From positions 8,811,501 through 8,875,500 of the forward strand of contig NC_134963.1 in the NCBI RefSeq assembly GCF_965638725.1: a DNA stretch of 64,000 nucleotides, in the 5' to 3' direction. Below, one piece after another: positions 48,377 to 60,840 of the stretch. A model generated the notes under the pieces. That model did not search any database and was not told the DNA's origin. It saw nothing but the letters and a program-made list of their open reading frames with translations. A program made the position numbers and the translations under genes. This DNA comes from Aptenodytes patagonicus. Its lineage: Eukaryota > Chordata > Aves > Sphenisciformes > Spheniscidae. Within the stretch, counting starts at the first letter, position 1. Every line of letters starts with the position of its first letter.

Positions 48377-49962
48377 GTTAGTGCTGCAAAGATCAGATGC
48401 TGTGGATGTTCTTATGAAATCGGGGGAAAAAAAGGAAAAACAGATTTCTCGCTTCAAGGCTGGACATAACCTTTTTTTTTTTCTTTTTTTTTATTTCTTA
48501 ATTTGTGTCTTACATAACAGGCAGGAGCTGGTGCCATACCTTTTCTCTGTACGGTTCAGTTCATCTAAGAAGACAGCCTGTGCTGAGCTGAGTTTAAGCA
48601 ATTTTAGATGAAATGGCCACGTGAGCAGCTTGGTCCCTCCCGGTCCCCGGGCGCTGCCTCGCGGCCGTGGCTGCACGGTGGGAGGCTGCAGCCCGTGTGA
48701 AATGGTGACTGTCCCCTCTGCCACCTCTGTGCGGCCTCTGCTCCCGCTGGTGGCTCTGGAAGGTGCGGCATGAGCAGGATTCGGTCCCTGGGGTAGAGCA
48801 GTGCCTTGTGCAAGAGTCAGGAATCGAGCAGCGGTGGGAGGCTCGTGCAGGAGTGGGGCCGTGACTGCGAGCATCCCCAGGGTGCAGCAGCGAGAGGCTC
48901 TTCCCCTCAGGCTGTGTCCTCCGCTCGTAACATTTGGCCTGTAGAAGGACACTGAGTGAAGCATTAGGAAGGAAGAAATTCAAGGCAGGGAGAGAAAGAT
49001 GATCAGAGCAAGAGAGAAACCTGCATTGTATCCCGTGCCCCCCAGCTCTCAGCCCACCTGCCCCACCCTGCACATGGGGCCAGCCCGGGGCTCCCCCGCC
49101 GGTGGGACCCTGAGCACGGCTTGGCTGGTTTGGGACTCCCCATCCCTCCCGCACCACAGCCAACCCACCACGAAAGGGTTTTGCGCAGCGGCAAGCAGCG
49201 ATTTCCAGCCATCAGACACTGCGAACCCAGCAGACAATAGGGACATTCTTCAGAAAACCATACAAATAACACAGAAATGCACACACTATTTTGGGATGCT
49301 CATATGCTCTAAGGCAAATGTCATTTATATGTAACATCCATTTAGGGAGCCGAGTAATGAAGTCATGCATCATAAGGAGGGAACCGCTCGCTTAGCAACC
49401 TTCCCATCGCATGACGTCTTCCTCTGCAGGACAGGATTGCTCCTTCGACAGCAAGGAAAACAAAATGCTGCTCGCAGCTGCTATAAGAGGCATTTTTAAT
49501 TGAAAGACACACCAGCTCCCATTAACATCAAATTCTTGATTCGGGCTTGTACCCCGAGTTAGACCCCAGGCAGCCTTTGTGCTACGAGGGGCGGTTTGGG
49601 TCCTGCTAGCTTCTGACTTACACCAGCACATTCGTGTGCTGCCTTCCTGATGGCTTCCTCTGCTCTTCTATGGGTGGAAAGAAGCTGGGGCTTGGTGGGG
49701 GCGGGGAACAGTTTTGGGGACTGAACGGGAGAACTGCGATTTCAGTTCCCATTGAGAGCTGCTGAGCGCTGCAATGGCTGGTGGAAAATGCAGCAGCATC
49801 AGTTATGGGACGTGCAGCTATGAAACCCTCCTGGCATTTTGTTCATGAAAAGCATCTTTGGAGAAGCAGACTGAAAACCAGCCCCTGCTCTCTGCCGGTG
49901 CTGCTTGTGCCTCTGCAGATTTTGGCCGTGCCGTGCCACGCGTGGAGGCGAGCAGGCGCAGG
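48377..49962. other. Non-coding DNA
   Basis: No gene is recognised. A T-rich tract lies at about 48471-48495. A moderately AT-rich stretch, 49200-49560, could be conserved non-coding sequence, but I have no direct evidence. Confidence 0.5.
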
Positions 49963-50175
49963 GGTGTTCTGGGTGCTCTGGGTGCACTGAGTGTACTGGG
50001 TGTGCTGGGTGTGCTGGATGTGCTGGGTGCTCTGGATGCGCTGGGTGTGCTGGGTGCTCTGGGTGTGCTGGGTGCACCGTGTGTGCTGGGTGTGCTGGGT
50101 GCACTGGGTGTGCTGGGTGCTCTGGGTGTGCTGGGTGTGCTGGGTGCACTGGATGTGCTGGGTGCTCTGGGTGCA
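49963..50175 (+). repeat. 9-bp minisatellite, consensus TGCTGGGTG
   Basis: About 23 imperfect 9-bp units (tgctgggtg, ctctgggtg, cactgggtg and similar) run without a break. Because the unit length is a multiple of three and lacks stop codons, frames on both strands stay open and generate repetitive tripeptide translations. These are artefacts, not genes. Confidence 0.95.
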
Positions 50176-53100
50176 CGCTGGCAACAGGACGGCAGGAGGG
50201 AGAGGACGGCTGTGTCACATGGGGGGGAGTGTCTGTCCTGGCTCACTCCAAGGTTTCTGGATGATAAGCAATTAAGGGAGAGAGATTTACAGAAGATTAA
50301 GTCAGAAGACAAAGTCCATTATCTGCCGAGATGAGCTCCAAAGGAAGAGGCCGTGCTGAATGGGAAAGTAGGATGCTTTAACTGTTAAAGTCCCTTTCGA
50401 CACTGATCTGGTGTCTGAAGGACAGCGGCTCTCTTCCCGCGGGGATGGTGGCCGCTGCAAGGATGCCGGCACAGGGACCCCAGCAGGTCCACGCGCTGCC
50501 TTTCCCTTGCCACTGTAATGGCATTTCGGTACCTGAATTAGCCCCGATTCTCTTATAACAGCCTGGCTGCATGAGAAGTGTGAGCATATGTGATTGCAAT
50601 GCTTGGTTTAAGCACTCTGTTCACCTGTTGTGTGCAATGTGCCTGCCACGCTGGAGCTCTCACACAGCGAAAGCAACATGAAAGGTGTTATTTGCCGAGT
50701 TTGTGATGCATGCGCCTACACAACAACAGTAATTAATAACTTGCATTTTCCTGTGTGTTTTAGAGGCATTTGGTCCTTCTCTGCCCTACCCAAGCAGAAA
50801 GGAGCTTGTTGCTTTTAGTGTTTAATTGAAACAAGTATCTTTTCTACATCCCATCTGGGTTTGATTTGCTCTTAGTGCAGTGCATGGTAACGACTGCTTC
50901 TTTTAGAGGACAAACTAAATTGTCCTGTAGGACAGGAGCTTTTCACCAGGGCCACGGGTCAAGCTGAGCTAAAGATGCTAAATCCATGTGAATGCATTTT
51001 CGCAGAAAGATGCTTTTGAGGTCACGACATTTTATTCACTGTGGTTTTTTGACATGCAAATCTGTCTACGAATTGTGCCCTTTCTCCCCGGGCAGGCCGT
51101 CTTTGGGATGCTGCAGCTATTTGCCCGGATGCGTCCAAGGACCCATCCACGGACAGTCCTGCCGCCAGCTCCCGTGCACCCCTGGGCAAGGCAGCCTCAT
51201 TGGAAACATGTTTCCTCAGCTGTGAAATGAAGATAATTTACTGGTTTGCTTTACAAGGGCACTGAGAGGGTAGATTAATTGTTTGGCATATGGGGACCAC
51301 AGATAGGATGGGTTACGATCTTGCAAATCCTTCTGCTTCATTGTTACGCACAGTGCAGCAGGAGCACAGCTTCGCACCGTGGCGATGGTGGGCTCCTTGC
51401 CCCTGCAGACCTTTCCTGCAGCGTCGCTCCTGAGCAGGCAGCTATGGACTCGGGTGCTGGCACGAGGGCAGAACCAGCATCCCGGGGACGGCATGGCCGG
51501 TGGCTCTGGTGGCCTCACGCCTGGCCCGCAAAGGGCAACCCAGTCTCCAGCATCCGCACGCAGGGCGATGATGCAGCCATTGCTGCCCGCCGGAGGCACC
51601 CGCTGCCACACGTACCTTTGGTGTCTGGGTTAAACCTAGCACCTAGAACCTGAAAATCTGCTTAAGGGAAAGCTGACATAATTCTGTGTGTGGCCAGGAT
51701 GTGCGCTGCGGAGCAGGGGCAGATCCCTCCCTGCTCTCCTGCTAATCCGAGGCAGGTTCCCATGGACGGTGCACCGCAGGCTTTACGCACAGCTGGTATA
51801 GTGGGAGGCCCCTTTGCACCATCCTACAGCCGACGAGAGAAAAAAATCCTCTTATGGGATGATGTCAGGTGCCTGAAGATGGGAAGCAGATGTCCCCGAA
51901 ATGGCCAGCCTGCCCGCAGCCCCAGGCCCTTCCCCGCAGCAGCTTTGCCTTGTTAGTCCCTGGGGGCGCGGGACCTGAGCCACACTGCATGGTCTTGCTC
52001 CCTGCTGGCTCCTTCCCCGGTACGGATGATTTCCCGAGCATCCCCTTGCCCTGCTGCCAACACCAGTCCCTTGCCATCCCTGCGGTGAGCTGTGCCCCCG
52101 CTTTGCTGGCCCATCAGCTTGCTGAGGCACTCCTTCCCCTCGCTCCGTGCCAGTCCTGGGGATGTTTGCTGCAAAATCAGGAAGTTTTGGGGAAAGGCAG
52201 CACACCTGCCCATGCTGGGCACAGCAGCACTGCGCAGCTCCTCTGGGACCTGGGTGCTACCGACACCAAAGTAAGTTATCACTGTCACCTCCTACCAAAC
52301 TGGAAAAGGCAGTAATTAAGACTGCTGAGCACACACGTCTTCCAAAATTACCTCATTTATTCAGAGAATCAGATGCCGCAGTCTTTCATGGCTTCTTGCA
52401 AGGCTTGGATCTTGTGGGATGCGAGGCTATTAATAGGAACCAATCCTTCCCCTTCTTCTCCAGACTAAAGGGAGAAGAATTCAAACAAGGGCCTGTTGTG
52501 ATAGAAGTACAAATAAACTCCATGCCATTTTGTTCCCAAGCTGGCAGTGAATTCCTGCCGCTTCACCCAGTGTTTCTGGTGGGGTTTGCCTGTGTTAGGA
52601 CTTGATCCGCAGCACCTGGGGTGTCCTGGAGCAGGGTGGCCAAGGCAGAGGGGCAGCCCGCGGCACACTGTGCTGTCACAGGACACGGAAAACACCAGGT
52701 TGGTTTTGTTTAGCAGAGAGAGTTGTTTTCTCTCACTGAAATAGGGAGCGATGCAGCCAAGTAGAAAAATTAACAGCATAGTGGCTGGCTCAGGCAGAAC
52801 GGCGTGATTTCCCTTCTGGTTTCCTCAGCAGGCTCGGAGGGAGGACTTTTCCCATGTAGGTTTTAAACACAACATCCAGAGAGGGGGAAAGGACGGCTGG
52901 GACATAGGCAGTGAGGAGCAGGAGGCTGGGGCAGCCTGGCTTTCCCCCGTGTCTTGCTTCCTCCATCTGCAGCCGATGGAGATGAACCTCCTTCCACACC
53001 TCTTTATTTGTGGGCACGATGGCTGGTGCTGCAGGCAGAAGGCATCCCCTCCCGCTGGCCAGGAGGCTCTTGCCTCCAGCAAGACGTCAGTGGACCAGCA

Positions 53101-55996
53101 GCGAGGGCAGCAGCTGAGCAGGGCCAAGCCAGCAGCACCCGGGGCTGCATGCGCCGGGGGGGATGCTGAGCCGCATGCCTCGGCTCCGCTCTGCCCAGAC
53201 CAAGCGCAAGCTGCCAGGCTGGAGGAAAGGGGACATCCTGACTGAAGCGCTGCTGGAGGCATGCGCGCTGGCACCGGCGCTCCACACCCTGGTCCTGGGC
53301 GAGACGCTGACGCCTGGCTGTCGGTGCCACGTAGCTTCTGGTGTCAGAGCGCGGCAGAGCTACCCCGTCCTCGCCCAGCAACAGGGGATGTGCCAGCTCG
53401 GGGGTGGCTTGGCCATGGGGGACCGCGACTGCAGCTTCTGAAACCGTGCACCTTCCAGCTGACACTGCTGTCGTCTGTGGTGACATCAGGCGCCCAGGGC
53501 CAGCTCGGAGACCAGACATGTGATATTGGATTCGGGTGAATGATCAGCCAGGGCAGCAAATGCCAACTGGTGTGGAAATAGACTTTGCGTACAAAAAGCC
53601 AGGGAGGAGAAATAACTAGAAAGCATTTCCCACATAACTAGAATTGTTTCCAAGGAGCATGTTTTAAAGGTTTTCTAGCAGGCTGGCTTGGCTGGCTCGT
53701 TGCAGGCAGCCTTGCTGGCACTCCGGGGGAATTTCAGAGAAGCGGCGCTGGAGCCCCGCACCCTCCGGCTGCCAACCTGCTCCCACTGCGCCTGGTGCAT
53801 TCGGCATCGCCCCGGGGCTGCCGCCATCCAGAGCGAGCCCCGCGCCTTCCCACTGCCTGCCCGAGTTAATTGTGTTCTTCTGATATACTCCTGCAACGGG
53901 CAGCAAAACCACCCTGGAGATGAGGGCTTTTATTTTCAGCACTGCATGATTTACCTTCCATAAGATGTTGTGACAGAATCTGAATTAACTTCTGCCATTT
54001 CAATATCTGCACAGTTGTCAGTTTTTCTCCTTCTGTTCCTCAAAATTTATAGCTAAATTAGTCAATTATTGATTTTTTTTCTTTTCCTTTATCAAGTTAC
54101 ATTCAAGCCAGACCGTGGAACAGTGAATGCTCAATGGTTCCCTCTTGACATCTGTTTGTCTAATCAGTCTGTACAGGGAAAATGCTTCTTTAATGCCGGC
54201 TGATATTAGCTCTCCCATATAGTGCTGAAGGGGGACTCTTTTTAGGGCTTTAAGACATTTGCTGTTTCAGTCCTCATTGGGTTTATTTGCTTGAAACTGT
54301 AACAACATACGCTGTTGTTTTTAAATCAGGGAGTTCTTGAAGATGGGTCAGTTCTGAGCTGGGCAAAGGACAGCACGAGTGGAGGAACCGGGGGGGGGGT
54401 CCTCTGCAACCCCAGGACGGGGGTGGTGGTGTCTGTGGGGGTCACTGCCCCACCTCTCCTGGCTCTCATCAGGCACCTCTAACCCCATGGACAGGGCTGC
54501 AACGAGCCTCTCCAAGCAAGGTCTGAGCGACATGCTGCATCCATATTGTGATGGAGCTGTAAGGAGAATCAAGGGTGGAGATTTAGGTGTAAAAATGGCT
54601 CGAACTTCTCCTTGGTCCCCTCCTGCCCCGTGACAATTCAAGCAGGGCAGCCCTCCTTGCAGAGGAACACAGGGTGGGTGCAAGTGGCACCAGGTGATGC
54701 TGCTTAAGGGGCAGAATCAGGGCTGGAGATTAGTCTAGATCCCCAGGTAAGCCTTTCTCCTGCAGCAGTAACAGTGGGTGTTTCAGTGCCACCAGTGTCG
54801 TTCCTGTGCCTCAGCTGGTTACCCTGGGCTGGGCTGGTTTTGGTGTGGTGATGCCGGCTCTGCAGTCCTGGCTCGTCCAGCAGCTGCTCTGCACGGGGGA
54901 TGCTGCTCCTGCGCTTTTTACACTTGCACTGGCCAGGTCAGAGGCATGCTTCTTTTTTCAGATGTGTGCATGGCGGGGAAGAAAGCTGTTTTATCACCGT
55001 GCTCAGTTTTAGTAACATTCCTAGGCATACTGTGAAGAGGTTACAGCCAGCTCTGCCAACAGTGTGAGAGCACTGGGCTGCGGGCTGGAGGGACAGCAAA
55101 AATACAGCCCATGGGAAGGGACCGATGGCTCTGCACAGCAGTGGGTCCATGTCACAGCTGGGAGGGAGAAGTTGTCTGGCACTCATGTTTTCAAGGAAAA
55201 GCTTTATTTTTTTGCCATGCCTGTGGAGCTAGCAGTGGTCGTTCAGGTGCTAAGATCGTTTTTACATTTGACCTCTGTGGGTGGCCTCAGGTGAGGGTCT
55301 CTCAGCACACAAATGTCCCTGTTAACTCTCCATTTACAGCTCAGTTATAAGCAAATAAATGAATTGACTTTAATAACCGTTCTTTCCAGTAAATGATTTG
55401 GCTCAGCCCATAAGGCTTGGATTTGAACCTTCTGCTGGGAAGCCACAAATGACTTCTGGTTCTCAATATAAGCAAACAAGTGTGATCTCCTGCTGCAGAG
55501 AATCCAGCACAGGGAGCGCTGCGATTTCGGTCCGGCCACCGGTCCCTGGGAACCCCTCGGGTCCTCGGCCCTGGTCGTAGCACACCCTTTCCATGACAGG
55601 TTTATGCCAACCTGCCTCACCACCAGCATCGCATCCTGGGGAAAGCAGAGCGCCCTGCACCTTTGGAGATGCGCAAGAGCTGGCTTTCTCATCCCTTAGG
55701 CTGGGTTTTTCCCATTCAGCTGGAGGACAAAACCAAAACATGTTGAAGTTATCCACACACCCCCCTCCAGGAGGGATCCGTGCCATGTTAGTAGCTGTTC
55801 AGGTGTGCCTGCTGTTTTGGCTTTTCTGTGTGTCTTGTTGGAGCTGGTCCCCCTTATTTGTTGGGCAGAGGAAGGGCTGATTTCTTTGCCCAGCAATGGA
55901 GATACCTGTGGGAGAGGTGGGAAATCGCACCCTAGCTCCAGGCTGGAGTTGGAGCAGAGGGAGCTGAACCAAGGAGGGCAGGGAACCGAAGCCTTG
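50176..55996. other. Non-coding DNA between minisatellite and LTR cluster
   Basis: Apart from the MIR relic I recognise no gene, RNA gene or repeat in this 5.8-kb stretch. Open frames near 52825-53520 sit in GC-rich DNA and have no recognisable motif. The AT-rich interval 53960-54320 may be conserved non-coding DNA, which is untested. Confidence 0.5.
51203..51292 (-). repeat. Probable MIR SINE relic, antisense
   Basis: The + strand reads tttcctcagctgtgaaatga followed by agataatttact and later gattaattgtt. This follows the antisense 3' half of MIR (tttcctcatctgtaaaatgg, ggataat, gattaaatga). The similarity is by recollection of the consensus. Confidence 0.5.
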
Positions 55997-56536
55997 TGAC
56001 CTGGTTTCGGCAGGGATAGAGTTAATTTCCTTCCTAGTAGCTGGTACAGTGTTTTGGATTTAGGATGAGAACAAAGTTGATAATGCACGGATGTTTTAGT
56101 TGTTGCTAGGTAATGCTTACACTAGCCAAGGACTTTTCAGCTTCCCATGCTCTACCGACTGAGAAGGCTGGAGGTGCACAAGAAGCCGGGAGGGGGCACA
56201 GCCAAACTGACCAAAGGGACATTCCATACCATGGGACGTCATGCTCAGTACAGAAACTGGGGAAAGCTGGCCGGGGGGGACGCTGCTCAGGGACTGGCTG
56301 GGCATCGGTCGGCGGGTGGTGAGCAATTGTACTGTGCATCACTTGCTTTGTGTATTATTATTATTATCATCATATTATTATTATCGTTTTATTTCAATTA
56401 TTAAACTGTTTTTATCTCAACCCACGACTTTTTCTCACTTGTGCTCTTCCAATTCTCTCCCCCATCCCACCGGGTGGGGGGGAGTGAGCGAGCGGCTGCG
56501 TGGTGCTCAGTTGCCGACTGAGGTTAAACCATGACA
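55997..56536 (+). mobile_element. Solo LTR of an avian endogenous retrovirus, copy 1
   Basis: This is a 540-bp LTR running from TGACCTGGTTTCGGCAGGGA to GGTTAAACCATGACA, flanked by the 5-bp duplication CCTTG (55992-55996 and 56537-56541). It is recognised as a common bird LTR family. A 5-bp duplication suits ERVL-like elements, but the class is inference. Sense orientation is inferred from a GACGTCAT CRE-like motif (56235-56242) in the U3 part and an ATTAAA poly(A)-type signal (56400-56405) before a GU-rich stretch. An ATT microsatellite (about 56357-56392) lies just before the poly(A) signal. No internal viral genes are present. Confidence 0.9.
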
Positions 56537-56669
56537 CCTTGTTTCTCTCTGTGCCATTTCGCTATTGACTCGCACCCGAGCCTGAGAAACCCTTCCTGTT
56601 CAGCCCGTGTTCTTCTGCAGGAAACTTCTGTGTCAATGAATGGGCAATTTTAATTTGTGTTTAAAATCT

Positions 56670-57220
56670 TGTCATGGTTTAACCTGGCAGGCAGCTAAAC
56701 ACCACATAACCATTCGCTCACTCCCCCCCTGCAGTGGGATGGGGGAGAGAATCGGGAAAAAAAAAATAAAATTTGTGGGTTGAGATAAAGACAGTTTAAT
56801 AGGACAGAAAAGGAAGGGAAAATAATGATAATGATAAAAGAATATACAAAATAAGTGATGCGCAATGCAATTGCTCACCACCTGCCAACCGATGCCCAGC
56901 CAGTCCCCGAGCAGCGGCCCCCCCCGGCCAGCTTTCCCCAGTTTCTGTACTGAGCATGACGTCCCATGGTATGGAATGTCCCTCTGGCCAGTTGGGGTCA
57001 GCTGTCCTGGCTGTGCCCCCTCCCAGCTTCTTGTGCACCTCCAGCCTTCTCAGTCGGTAGAGCATGGGAAGCTGAAAAGTCCTTGACTAGTGTAAGCACT
57101 GCTCAGCAACAGCTAAACCATCGGTGTGTTATCAACATTGTTCTCATACTAAATCCAAAACACAGCACTGTACCAGCTACTAGGAAGGAAATTAACTCTA
57201 TCCCAGCCAAAACCAGGAGA
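56670..57220 (-). mobile_element. Solo LTR of the same family, copy 2, inverted
   Basis: This is a 551-bp LTR in the orientation opposite to copy 1. On the + strand it starts TGTCATGGTTTAACC and ends AAAACCAGGAGA. The 5-bp duplication AATCT flanks it (56665-56669 and 57221-57225). The CRE-like ATGACGTC lies at 56956-56963, and TTTAAT (complement of ATTAAA) at 56795-56800. The terminal CA is mutated, so the copy is old. Separate target duplications show it is an independent insertion, not half of one provirus with copy 1. Confidence 0.9.
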
Positions 57221-57225
57221 AATCT

Positions 57226-60200
57226 CTATATATTCTTCATGACATTCCGTGTTTTCATTTGTGTCTGTTTCCCTTCCTTCACTGAAAGGAAGTGAAGGGA
57301 AATAAATAGTAGAGACTGCCTTAAAAATCTAGAGTCATTCCAGAGGAGGGAACATTGTGCTTACTTAAAGAGAGAGAGCGCGCCCTTCTTTTTTTTAAAA
57401 ATGTCTCTTTGTGAGTTTGAACTGCTTAAATTTGACCACTTTGTATTCAGCCATTTTTCAAAATATCTTAACAATGCAGGAATTCCTGCATCATGACAAT
57501 TTATTTATCCTTTTTGAAAGTTCATTTTTAAATCACTGTGTAGAGTAAAAGATGGCTGAAAACTCAACTTGTATCTTTTACCGCTCGCTGACCCTAGGTT
57601 GCCCACTAGCTGACGCTGAAATATTGGAATGTTTTTATCATTCAAAATTTAGAAATCACTTATGTAATTTTGGACCTGCAGATTAACTTTGTGAAATTAA
57701 TTGTTTAAAGTTTCAACACCTGAGCTGTTGCGTTTCAGGGATTTGGTCTGATTGCCTGGTCCAGATGAAGGGCTCAACGCGCAATAATCCAGAAGAGAAG
57801 CGTGGTCTGTATGAGTAGGCCTGAAAACACCATTTCTGTGAGTAACCCCCAAAATAAAATTCTTCCTTTGGACAGCAATCCCAAAACCAACAGGAAAGGT
57901 GCCTCTCAGAGGCTTTCAGCTCCTGGTAGCTCATGTGAAGAGCAGGCAGGATTTCAGCTGGCTTCTATCAAACTGGGAGAGACCGGAGACAGGGTGGAAC
58001 CAACTGGGATGCCTCTTGGTTTTGGGCTGTTGGCTTATGACTTTGCCTGACATCCATATTACGTTAAAAGATTTGTAGGGCTCCAGGTACGTGATGAGCC
58101 TCCCCCGCTTGTGATACATGCTGGTACATAAACCATCAGTGCAGCAGCTCGTCTGCAGTGGGGCATCCGGACTCAGTCGCAAAATAGATGTTTACTATTG
58201 CTATTGATGACCATTAATGGCTATTAAAGAGAGCAATACTGCCAAAGCGTCAGCCCAGCTGATGGGTAGAGGGACCAGCTCACTGAGGCTGTGCAGGCTG
58301 GGAATAAAGAACACAAATGTGCTACAAAAGCACTACTAGGAAAAAAGCGTCTGGGGTTGCGGTGGGTTGCACGCCAGCAGGATCTGAATTGTAGCGTTTC
58401 ACAGGGTTGTCCTATTCCGGTTCAAAAGCCAGGATCCCCATTTATGACACACGTAGAATAGAATATTGTCTTGCAGCCCAGACAGTACATGACATTAGTA
58501 GCTGTTAGCCTGTTACAGAAGAGGACTATTACTAGAATTAGTGCTGATGTCATGGACCATTCTTTTGGGGAGAAAAAAAGGAATTTGCAGAGGATCCTTT
58601 CTGGCTTCTTTTAATTCCCCACTGAATGGGCAGAACAACAAATCAGAGTGGTTGTCACTGGTGTCCGGCTGTGCCCTGGAGTAAGGGCGCTCCCGAATGC
58701 CCAGCAGGATGCGTGCCGTGCTGGATGCTCGGAGGGCTCCACGCTCTGCTTGGCAGCAGCAGAGACAGGCACGACAGTTTCAGAAGATATTTTTTTCTTC
58801 CTGCAGCCTCACTTCATAATTTGGGCAAACATGACGTGTTTGTCTTTCTAGTCCGGTGTTGCACAGAGGTCACCTGCAAGAATCGAAAGCCCTCTGGTTT
58901 GGAGCTTGGGCAGGATGGGTCTCTGCGCTGCTCACCGAACACACGGGGGCTGTTTGGCAAGCCCACGAAAGTCAGTTGGAGGCTCCCACAGATGCCGAGG
59001 TGAGTTGGATCAGGCCCACAGTAAATCCATCGTAAGCCGTCAGCTCCTGGACCAGGGTGCTCTTCGCCTTTGGGGAGTGAGCCCGGTTAAACCAGAACGG
59101 CAGGAGGTCCAGCGAGGGCCAGATGTCTGGGGTGCCATCAGTTTTGGCCCACCAAAGCCAACGTAGCCACATAAACCAACATCTGCCCAGGATTTGGGCC
59201 CCGGTTTTTATGAGATGGTCTGTACTGGAGAATGTCCTGTGTGGCTGGCAATCAAATTGGCGAGGGACCAGAAGAATGCATTCTGATGTTGCCATCATCT
59301 GAATTAGATTCGCTATTTCGTCACAATTTATTTTGATAAAAAATACTGCTAAAATCATTTCAGTCAATTTCAAAGGAACACATATTTCCTCCTGGAGTAT
59401 TAAGCCAAGCCAGGAGTCCAGCCAGGCACTGCCACTGCACAGAGCAGAGGACGAGATTTCCTGCCGTCCTCAGTGCAGCCTCCTCGACCTGCTGCCCCTG
59501 CGACAGGCTATGAGACTTGTCTAAATGGCCCCCAAGGGACCATTTTGAAGTTTAAAAAATCACGGAAGACTCCGTGAGCACACCTGGAGCACATCTGCCC
59601 GGCTCTCTGGCAGCTGTGGAGAAAATAGCCTCGGATGAGGAACCAGCAGCCTGGCAAGGCACGGACTGAGGAAGGAGAGAGACAGCAAACAGGACATTTT
59701 TATGTGGCATGTCAGTTTAAGAAAATGTGGAGAAGAAAATGTCCGAAAAATATTTTTGCTATAGTGTTGAGAGAAATGGTGTGATGCAATTGCAAACTGA
59801 AGGACCCTTACCTCTTGTGCCTGTGTTTTCTCATGCAAGACTTAAGACATTGCATGACTTTCAACTCTGGTCTTACCTCTATCCCCAGAGGATGTTATTA
59901 TTACTAGTCAGACGAGTCAAGTACAAATGTTTGATGGTGAGTAATATTTTTGATAATCTAATTACCATTTGTTTCCTAATTAAAACTTAGCCTCATCATC
60001 ACGTCAGCTAGTTACAAAAAGGAACGTGATGATGATAAACTACCTTGAGTGCTTTACCTATCAGAAGTGGTTGAAGTACTTTCATTAAGAATATTCAGGA
60101 GAAAGCTGGAGGAATTTGTAAAGATGCAGAGGAGCCATCGCGTTTCTCCAGGAGGCCAAAGCTGCAGCGCTCATTCGCCTCCTGAGATTCAGGGTGCCTA

Positions 60201-60737
60201 ATGCAACAGCACTGCGAAGGCAGAGGCTGTCTTCTGTAAAATTGCTCCTTCTGGAACAGGCAGTGAATAAAGGAAGCAGCAGAAATGGCCATTAATTACT
60301 CTGGTTTTTTCATATTGCCTCTCACTGCTGATTAGCGTAGCATTAAGGAGATGGTATGCAACCTCAGTCTCAGTGCGGATGCTGCAGAGGAATGCCCGTG
60401 TGCTTGGCCTGGATGTGCCTCCCGCCCTGCTCTGCACCGTGTGGGGCAGAGAGGGGCCAAAGCCACCCCGGACCCCAGCAAATCAGAGAAGCCCGACAAG
60501 CAAAGGGGATAGTGTGAGGCTGTTTCCTTGGGACGCCGGGCTAAAAACATCCCTCTCCGCCATGTCCCACACGGCCGAGCGTAGGAGCGGTGCCTCTCTG
60601 CACCTTCTTGTCTCTGCCGTAGGGCAAGATCGGGAAAATGCAGCAGACTGAGGAGGGCTTACATTGCCTAATTTTTACTAAGAATAGTTTGGATTTATTT
60701 TTCTCTTACTGTCCTCTGGGCATTTTACCATTGCTTA
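57226..60737. other. Non-coding DNA between LTR copies 2 and 3
   Basis: No gene is recognised. A 14-bp perfect palindrome GCAGGAATTCCTGC lies at about 57477-57490. AT-rich stretches at 57380-57700 and 59250-59370 could be conserved non-coding elements. Confidence 0.5.
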
Positions 60738-60742
60738 CTAAT

Positions 60743-60835
60743 TGTGGTTTAACCTCAGCCGGCAACTGAGCACCATACAGCACTACACCAGCTACTAGGA
60801 AGAAAATTAACTCTATCCCAGCCGAAACCAGGACG
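60743..60835 (-). mobile_element. Internally deleted LTR of the same family, copy 3
   Basis: Only the two ends of the LTR remain. The + strand starts TGTGGTTTAACCTCAGCCGG, then jumps at gagcaccatacagcac to the other end (ccagctactagg ... agccgaaaccaggacg). It totals 93 bp. The 5-bp duplication CTAAT flanks it (60738-60742 and 60836-60840), so the loss of roughly 450 bp happened inside an intact insertion. The junction sits at a CAGC-type microhomology. Confidence 0.85.
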
Positions 60836-60840
60836 CTAAT

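Noticed and set aside
49799-50334. Repetitive proteins on both strands (HPAHPVHPE, GCAGCSGC and similar)
   Set aside because: They are translations of the 9-bp minisatellite in alternative frames.
55997-57220. A single provirus with two LTRs
   Set aside because: The LTRs are in opposite orientations, separated by only 133 bp without viral genes, and each has its own target duplication.
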